A DNA stretch of 64,000 nucleotides. It comes from Pontederia crassipes (taxonomy: Eukaryota > Streptophyta > Magnoliopsida > Commelinales > Pontederiaceae). The notes under the pieces were generated by a model. That model was given only the letters and a program-made list of their open reading frames with translations. It did not search any database and was not told the DNA's origin. This document shows positions 57,916-64,000 of the stretch, piece after piece. The translations under genes and the position numbers were made by a program. Each line of letters begins with the position of its first letter. The stretch's first letter is position 1. The DNA lies in the NCBI GenBank assembly GCA_030549335.1, contig CM060188.1:6138001-6202000 (forward strand), written 5' to 3'.

Positions 57916-58805
57916 GAGGGGCATTCATGCATCCTAATGATTGTGTTTTATATGTATAATCAACTTTATCGCATCGACGACATACATGTTGTTTAATTTA
58001 TTGTTAAGTTCTATGTATCTTGTAATTCTAGCCCCTCTTTCTTATTTCATTAGTTTGCTTAATTATCTTATATAATGGAGGACTTCCAACTTGTTTATTA
58101 GAATCTTTTGATTCGATTACAAAATAAATCGTTGGGTTGTTGTCAAATTCTACGAGAAAACAAGTCGAATATGCGAGCTAGAAATTACGTGTTAGGATAT
58201 GTACATAACCTGCCTTTACAGTTTACACACAAACATGTCACATGACATGTAGAAATTAGAGGAAACAATCTTATTGCTAGGTAACAAAATTGAGCTCATT
58301 TTTACAAGTGATACTAAAGATAAGATGGACTAATTCTACACATTGCCATTAAATTAGATGCATTGTAACTCATTAAGAACTACTTATGATCAGACCAAGA
58401 GAACTAATTATCAATTCTAAATTTCTAGCTCTACTTGCTGCAAAGAAAAAAAAGATAATGGCATTTAAGATGGAAGAATTATGAGAATAAGAAATGGGGG
58501 GAGAGGGTGTTTCATTTGATATCCATCTCTTTACAGAATTTAAAAATGCCTAACATGACGTATTGTTATGATCATCTCTTACCACCGAAATAGACGCATA
58601 ATGTTGGAACCCTAGTTCCTCACTACTACAAAAGAAAAAAATCGCAGCAATTACATGTTTAGTTTTTTTTCTAAACTAAACAAGGGCAGAAGCAACATAA
58701 TGTCTTCAAGATTTTGTTGTTGCTTTCTTGCTTATCCTTTCCAACGGCATATAGGCTTATGACTTCATCAGTGGCGGTGTTAATGCCCAGACACTAAGGT
58801 TGTTA
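57916..58805. other. 3' flank of the lipid-transfer gene
   Basis: The first 200 bases are probably 3' UTR. Beyond that I see AT-rich DNA without a gene. At 58621 CACTACTACAAAAGAAA resembles a CACTA-type terminus but lacks clear subterminal repeats or a partner. Confidence 0.4.
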
Positions 58806-58811
58806 GCATCC

Positions 58812-59510
58812 CTCTTCGAGGTAGGATCAGAAGGGGTCTGTAGGATGAAGGATCGTAAGATCCTACCTTATGAATAAAATAATATTTTTTAAAAAAAATA
58901 ATTACTAATAATAAATATATTTTACTCTCACATTATACTTAATTAGTATTTTTATGTTCTTCATAATCATATATAAAGTTAGACCAATAATAATTATGAA
59001 TAATTAATAATAGTAAATCAATTTCTTCATCTAAATTATAAAAAAAATAGGCAGCTTTTCTCTTTTAAGTATTATTTTTGTCACATAAGTTTATTAATTA
59101 GAATTATATCATACATAAAAAATAATAAAGAAAATGAGAGGAACCTTATTAACTTCTTGCCATTTTTATTTTTAATATTCTATTTTTTAAATTTCTCAAT
59201 TTTAAAGTTAATTTAAAATTTTAAAAATAAAATCATAGTATCTATATGATAGATAGAGGATCTTACCAATTTTTTATTTTTAATATTCTATTTTTTTTAG
59301 TTTTTTCAATAAAAAAATAATTAAATTTTTTTTAAAAACAAAATCATAGGATCAATGGGATCTTACGATCCTACCAATCTTATGACCTAACGATAGAGCC
59401 ACGTACGATCCTATATTTTCGATCTTCAGAATAAGATCAAGATCGCAAATCGGTTATTGGATCATAGGATCTTACGATCTTATATGATCCGGAAAGCGAT
59501 CCTGACAATC
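58812..59510. mobile_element. GATC-rich inverted-repeat element
   Basis: GTAGGATC...GGATCGTAAGATCCTACC near 58822-58865 is matched in inverse orientation by GGATCATAGGATCTTACGATC...GGAAAGCGATCCTGAC near 59457-59506. Several further GGATCTTACGATCC copies lie at 59350-59440. The core is AT-rich and non-coding. The right part is repeated at 60470-60590. The edges are approximate and no target duplication was confirmed. Confidence 0.5.
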
Positions 59511-59696
59511 ATGGTCAGCACTGCAAATACAGTATGAAAAAGGCACAATAAGATAAGTAGCACCCATATATATGAAAGAGAGATTCATTATCTATTAGCA
59601 TAGGAACCTGAGACATCTTTATACAAAAGTTATTCATACATCTTGATTGACCATATATATAAACTTATCCAGATGGAAGCTCAATGGTTATAGACT

Positions 59697-59872
59697 TACA
59701 GTTCAGAGTGATAGTCTGCATTTCGAACCAAAGGAGCGCGCCCAATGCTTGGGACTCCACAACCAGCACCTCTCCTAGAAACCCTGCCTCCCACATCTGA
59801 CTCGGCTCCATGTAATTGTTTGTAAAGATATCATGAAACGACGCAATCATCGCCACTAGAAACGAGCACTCC
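59697..59872 (-). pseudogene. Nitroreductase-like 3' exon, copy A
   Basis: An acceptor GCATAG|GG (AG at 59874-59873) opens an exon whose minus-strand translation contains CSFLVAMIASFHDIF, NNYMEPSQMWEAGFLGEVLV and VESQALG. This is the clearest match in the window to the plant SagB-type nitroreductase motif (a Phe/Trp-Glu-Thr-Gly followed by GQVLYLEAHAVG). The frame is open here, but neighbouring exons are broken. Confidence 0.65.
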
Positions 59873-59994
59873 CTATGCTTAGTTTGCATGCACATACAAA
59901 AAAGTTTCAACTCATGCATGCTTGAAAAAAAGTATATGTTCAAATTATGTACAAAACACCATGTATAATAGTACGCACGTACCTTGAATTATGG

Positions 59995-60118
59995 CGAGTC
60001 AAAATAACAAAAAAACAAAAAAAAAAAACAAAAAAATATGACGGGGTTATGGAGCCATCACGCTCGGGAAAGAGGTATAATGACTTAAGGGCTCAGTCGT
60101 CGAGGATGGTTGGCTTCT
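59995..60118 (-). pseudogene. Nitroreductase-like exon piece cut by reversed LTR, copy A
   Basis: GGGGTTATGGAGCCATC onward matches the donor-proximal exon of the array (22212 onward) but breaks at GGTTGGCTTC, where TGATGTGAAAATT begins. An A-rich insert of about 45 bases separates the donor region from the exon body. Confidence 0.65.
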
Positions 60119-60410
60119 GATGTGAAAATTAATAATAATTAAATGCTAGCAAGTGCACTAATCACTCAAGTAATAAAGTGTAATAGTAGAGTGTCGAACC
60201 CACGAAAAATTAACTTAACTAAATAAATTTTTAGAGGCTAATAGAAGACATCATAGATTTGGGTAAAAGATTTGCAGAATATTAAATAATAGAAAAATAA
60301 AGACTAAAATTAAAGTAAACTAATGATATCTAGGATCTTAGAATGAGTTAAAATGATTAAGAACAAACTTATTTAACTTTTGTAGAGATTGATATAATAA
60401 AAAATAACAG
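60119..60410 (-). mobile_element. Reversed LTR end, S1-like family, copy A
   Basis: Starting TGATGTGAAAATTAAT, this holds TAGCAAGTGCACTAATC and AGAGTGTCGAACCCACGA. In reverse complement that is the CGTGGGTTCGACACTC...GTGCACTTGCTA end seen in S1. It is truncated at the duplication junction. Confidence 0.65.
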
Positions 60411-60672
60411 GTTTATTTTTAATATTCTATTTTTTTAGTTTTTTCAATAAAAAATTAATTTAAAAAGTTTTAAAAAACAAAATCATAAGATCGATGGGAT
60501 CTTATGATCCAGCGATATATCTACGTACGATCCTATATTTCCGATCTTCAGAACGAGATCAAGATCGCAAGTCGGCTATTAGCACTGCAAACACAGTATG
60601 AAAAAGGCACAATAAGATAAGTAGCAACCCCTAAAATTAACTACTTAAATATAATTAATGCATGGTTAACGA

Positions 60673-60674
<2 letters not shown>

Positions 60675-60710
<36 letters not shown>
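60675..60710. repeat. (AT)n microsatellite
   Basis: A run of about 18 AT dinucleotides, absent at the equivalent place of copy A, which has only a short ATATATAT. Confidence 0.9.
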
Positions 60711-60714
<4 letters not shown>

Positions 60715-60837
60715 GAGAGATTCATTATTTATTAGCATAGGAACCTGAGACATCTTGATACAAAAGTTATTCATACATCTTGATGGACCATATATATAAA
60801 CTTATCCAGATGGAAGCTCAATGATTACGGGATTCAA

Positions 60838-61003
60838 AGTGATAGTCTGCATTCTGAACCAAAGGGGCATGCCCAATGCTTGGGACTCCACAACCAGCAC
60901 CTTTCCTAGAAACCCTGCGTCCCACATCTAACTCGGTTCCGTCTAATTGTTTGTAAAGATATCTTGAAATGACGCAACCATCGCCACTAGAAACGAGCAC
61001 TCC
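60838..61003 (-). pseudogene. Nitroreductase-like 3' exon, copy B
   Basis: Same exon as 59697-59872, with changes that break the frame: CSFLVAMVASFQDIF is followed by a stop where copy A reads YMEPS, and WDAG replaces WEAG. Confidence 0.6.
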
Positions 61004-61139
61004 TTATGCTCAGTTTGCGTGCACATACAAATAAGTTTCAACTCATGCATGCTAGAAAAAAGGTATATGTTTAAATTACGTATAAAACACCATGTATAGT
61101 AGTACGCACGTACCTTGGATTGTGGCAAGTCAAAATAAC

Positions 61140-61257
61140 AAAAAAAAAAAACAAAAAAACAAAAACAAAAAAAAATTATGATGAGGTAATGGAGTCATCA
61201 TGCTCGCGGAAGAGGTATAATGACTTAAAGGCCTAGTCACCTAGGATAGTTGGCTTA
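61140..61257 (-). pseudogene. Nitroreductase-like exon piece, copy B
   Basis: It corresponds to 59995-60118, again with an A-rich insert. It breaks at AGTTGGCTTA just before TGATGCGAAAATT. The same break in both copies shows the LTR insertion preceded the duplication. Confidence 0.6.
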
Positions 61258-61570
61258 TGATGCGAAAATTAATAATAATTAAATGCTAGCAAGTGCATTG
61301 ATCGCCCAAGTAATAAAGCGTAATAGTAGAATGTTGAACTCATGAGGAATTAATTTATTTAAGTAAACTAATTTTTAGAGGCTAATATGAGACATCATAG
61401 ATTTGGATAAAAGATTTGCAGAATATAAAAAAATAGAAAAATAAAGACTAAAATTAAAGTAAACTAATGTGTCTAGGATCTTAGAATGAGTTAAAATGAT
61501 TAAAAACAAACTTATTTAACTTCTATAGAGATTGATATAATAAAAAATAATTAGGTTAAACTTTTAGATG
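61258..61570 (-). mobile_element. Reversed LTR end, S1-like family, copy B
   Basis: Same structure as 60119-60410, running slightly further before it ends near ATTATGAACGCCTAGAG. Confidence 0.6.
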
Positions 61571-61609
61571 GATTATGAACGCCTAGAGTATGATGTGATC
61601 CCATCTAGG

Positions 61610-61860
61610 TGATCCCCTCTCCGAGAAAGTCATCAGGCAAGTGGATCTCCGTTTTAGCTCGAGGGTGTGGTTGGCCCTTGTGTAATGCGCGACAAGCCAC
61701 GAGCCAAGAATCCCGGCACCGGGCGAAAAATGACATGGATCTCAGTGCTCTTCAAGAAGTTGGGCTCCATTGGCGTACCCCGAGCGGTGGCCTCATGCAA
61801 GAATCTCGATAGAGTTCACTCGTTCAGATTCGTCGATACACTGGCGCGGTCCTTCCGATG
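61610..61860 (-). pseudogene. Nitroreductase-like N-terminal segment
   Basis: Matches the N-terminal part of the array units (23625-23760). In the minus-strand frames one reads EIHLPDDFLGEGIT, VAHYTRANHTLEL and STEIHVIFRPVPG, and further upstream HEATARGTPMEPNF, which array units lack because they break into an A-rich tract there. So this copy preserves an older, longer version of the gene. Frameshifts make it non-functional. Confidence 0.6.
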
Positions 61861-64000
61861 ACGTCCTAGTACAAGGCCTCTGAATCAGACGTCGACCTTC
61901 CTATTGCATGGGCTCTTCCTTCGCCCGTGTTGGATTCTTGCTATGCGAGTCCGAGTAGCAAAAAGAGACAAAAAACCTATCCGAATCAAAGAAGCATCCG
62001 AGATAGAGACAAAGACGTCCTCTCTTGATGCTATAAAAGAAAGGATGAAGAGATATTGATGAGTGCACCGCTGAACGAAAGCTTCATGAGAGAAGAAAGA
62101 AAATTTTCTTTCTCCAGCCTTAAACTTCCACTGAGAGAGAGAAAGAGAGAGGAGAGAGAAAAAATTTTGGGGTTCGATTCTAGAATGCCTACTCATCCAT
62201 ATATGTCAGTGATTAAAGAAAATTAAAAATTTTATTGAAAAGAAAAATTGAAATATATATGACAATGTTAAAAATAAAATTTTCTTACAAAAGTGACGTA
62301 TGATTTAATAGTATAAATATATAATAATTCAAAATTAACAACTCTTTTTTTAAGGTCTAACAAATTTTTTAATCAATATGTGCATATATGTGAAAAAAAT
62401 GTATGATCAAAATATAAAAGATGGATGTGAAGTTATCCATGTCTATGTGAGCATTTCATATATATAAAATGCTCTCGGCCAATTCATACCATATCACAAA
62501 GATAAATTCAAAAAGAATAATATTATCTATAAAATAGTGAGAGCAATATACCTTTCCTTCTTAAAACATAATTTCCAATAGATCGATGAGACTTTCGAAA
62601 TTATCATATGAGGGAATCTTAAGCTTCCTTTGCATGAACCTAAAAATAAAGCAAAAAAATGTCACCAAATAACATTAATTATTCACTGTGATAGTTTACC
62701 AGTCACCACAAATGACGTAGTATTTGCATAAAGAAAGATACTTAAATCTATCATATGAAATTAAATAATAAATAAATCTTAGGACTACATGATACTACGA
62801 TATTCTTCTCTTTTATCATCCTGCAGCACAGAATGTGGGTGTTTAACATGAATCTTTATATTACCTTATTCGGTCAGTTATATATGGCTCCACTAACCAC
62901 TATCCACTAACCACATCTTTTATCATCATTATAATTAATTAAATATTTCATATAACTGCATCTTAATAACCACCTCTATTATTAAGTTTAATATATTATT
63001 TTTTTCCCAAACTTAATATGATTGACCATACAGCTCTAGTATCTTGTCGTAATTAATATCATTTAATTCCTCATTATTATTTTTATAAATTAATATTCTT
63101 TTAGTTATTGTAGCTAATTTTCGAAATAACTATCAAATATTTTTTAAAAATTAAATTTCTATGATTATTTTTATTTAGTTATTATTTTCGAAACCACCTA
63201 ATAATTAGTATTTTATTATAAGTGCAGTTACTATATATATAGTTGCTATAACCGTATAGAAAAAATATATTGTTATATAATAATTATCTTATTTTGTAAT
63301 CATAATAGACATAAACTGTTATTATTATTTTTGGGACACTTGTAAAAATATATTTATGCCAAGAAACTTATTTGCTTTTAATAGAGTATAGATTATGTTA
63401 CTATATATTGTAGTTACTCTATAATCTTAAACATAGTAAATCCTCATATTAATCATTAAAAAACAAACTAACTCACGTATTGATTAAAAAACTTTCTACA
63501 TAATTTTTTTAGGACACTTGTCTACATTTGCTTATGCCAAGTGTCAACTCCTCCTTACATACTATCTTCCTTTTAATATAATATAGATAGATGTGTTCAT
63601 TACATTGTCTTATTTGCATACTTTAATAAGCAGACAATCTCTAATTCAGATTGTTTATAAAATTGCAACCAGATGTCAATGCCAATTGCATTTATAACAA
63701 TAGCATTATTGTTATGATTAATTATTATTATTATTGAATATTATATTTTATAATAATAGTAATATATTTTTTATTTTTTTTAATTTACAAATTATAAAAT
63801 TAATTTGAGCTTGCAAGTTTCAATCAATTAATATTAACCTTTAAATTGGAGTTGTTAATTAAGAAAAATTAGTAAAACATATATTATTAGGTAATATTTT
63901 TCTAGAATTGAATACTATTATTTGGATTGTTGACTATATTATTCATGCTAGGGATGTAAGAAAAAAACCTAGCCACCCGAAAAACCTAACCAAACCAAAA
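61861..64000. other. AT-rich tail of the window
   Basis: An ORF at 61885-62196 (minus) contains GAGA-type runs and no known domain; I do not accept it as a gene. The rest is AT-rich with many ATTATT runs. At 63590-63700 GACAATCT and AGATTGT words resemble those near 3100-3600. The last 50 bases (ACCTAGCCACCCGAAAAACC) may open another repeat that runs out of the window. Confidence 0.4.

Larger units (their letters stand above)
59270..60410. repeat. Tandem duplication, copy A (about 1.14 kb)
   Basis: This interval and 60411-61555 share all segments in the same order: the GATC-rich end, GATTCATTAT...ATCTTGAT, the nitroreductase-like exon, its intron, a second exon piece and a reversed LTR end. 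Corresponding points are 1137-1140 bases apart. Confidence 0.9.
60411..61555. repeat. Tandem duplication, copy B
   Basis: Second copy of the 1.14-kb unit. Part of the GATC-rich segment is shorter, and an (AT)n tract has grown at 60675-60710. Confidence 0.9.

Noticed and set aside
18720..61860. A nitroreductase biosynthetic gene cluster
   Set aside because: All copies are frameshifted, truncated or cut by transposons, and no pathway partner genes are present.
61885..62196. 103-codon minus-strand ORF as the missing first exon of the nitroreductase-like gene
   Set aside because: Its translation is dominated by Ser/Leu from GAGAGA repeats and lacks the N-terminal motifs of the family.

Overview
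The window is nuclear DNA of a flowering plant. The evidence is a plant-type F-box gene, spliced genes with GT-AG introns, a plant enhancer-of-polycomb-related gene, a GPI-anchored lipid-transfer gene and plant-type LTR, hAT, CACTA and RTE-LINE remnants. Gene style suggests a monocot, but this is inference and I do not name a species. I see only three intact genes: an F-box protein (676-1824, +), an EPCR-like chromatin protein in four exons (13829-9092, -) and a VAS-like GPI-anchored lipid-transfer protein with a chain of tiny Pro/Ser exons (56075-57915, +). They look unrelated in function and form no pathway.

Layout. 0-6 kb: F-box gene, then a 5' piece of a broken DUF641/GIL1-type gene on the minus strand (4241-4005). 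6-9 kb: AT-rich DNA with an (AT)n tract. 9-14.4 kb: the EPCR-like gene and its GC-rich leader. 14.5-18.1 kb: AT-rich DNA ending in a foldback element with long inverted repeats (17548-18069).

18.1-33.5 kb: remains of a SagB-type nitroreductase-like gene (minus strand). Its 3' exons lie at 18720-19385. A solo LTR (19386-22089, perfect 5-bp target duplication) sits on the next splice acceptor and itself holds a second solo LTR (20450-21478). Beyond it the body of the pseudogene is amplified as six head-to-tail units of about 1.9 kb (22063-32757). Every unit carries the same hAT-like MITE at the same site, the same frameshifts and the same scrap of LTR end, so the order of events can be read: decay, MITE and LTR insertion, then amplification. 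A second copy of the 3' end follows at 32950-33505.

33.9-54.75 kb: one calcium-dependent protein kinase (CDPK) pseudogene on the minus strand, blown apart by two related, head-to-head LTR retrotransposons. E1 (34147-42788, minus) and E2 (43237-54522, plus) each have perfect 5-bp target duplications and no visible pol genes. Four CDPK exon remnants lie at the outer and inner edges of the elements, so both insertions were into introns. The 3' parts of E1 and E2 form a roughly 6-kb inverted repeat. E1 holds an RTE-LINE tail and a hAT remnant. E2 holds two nested hAT-like elements in its 5' LTR and a third LTR element, E3 (45060-48220). A CACTA end (54746) cuts the outermost CDPK exon.

55-64 kb: the lipid-transfer gene, a GATC-rich inverted-repeat element, a 1.14-kb tandem duplication (59270-61555) carrying further nitroreductase-like exon fragments interrupted by reversed LTR ends, and an AT-rich tail without recognisable genes. 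All homology calls come from reading translations by eye; no database search was run.
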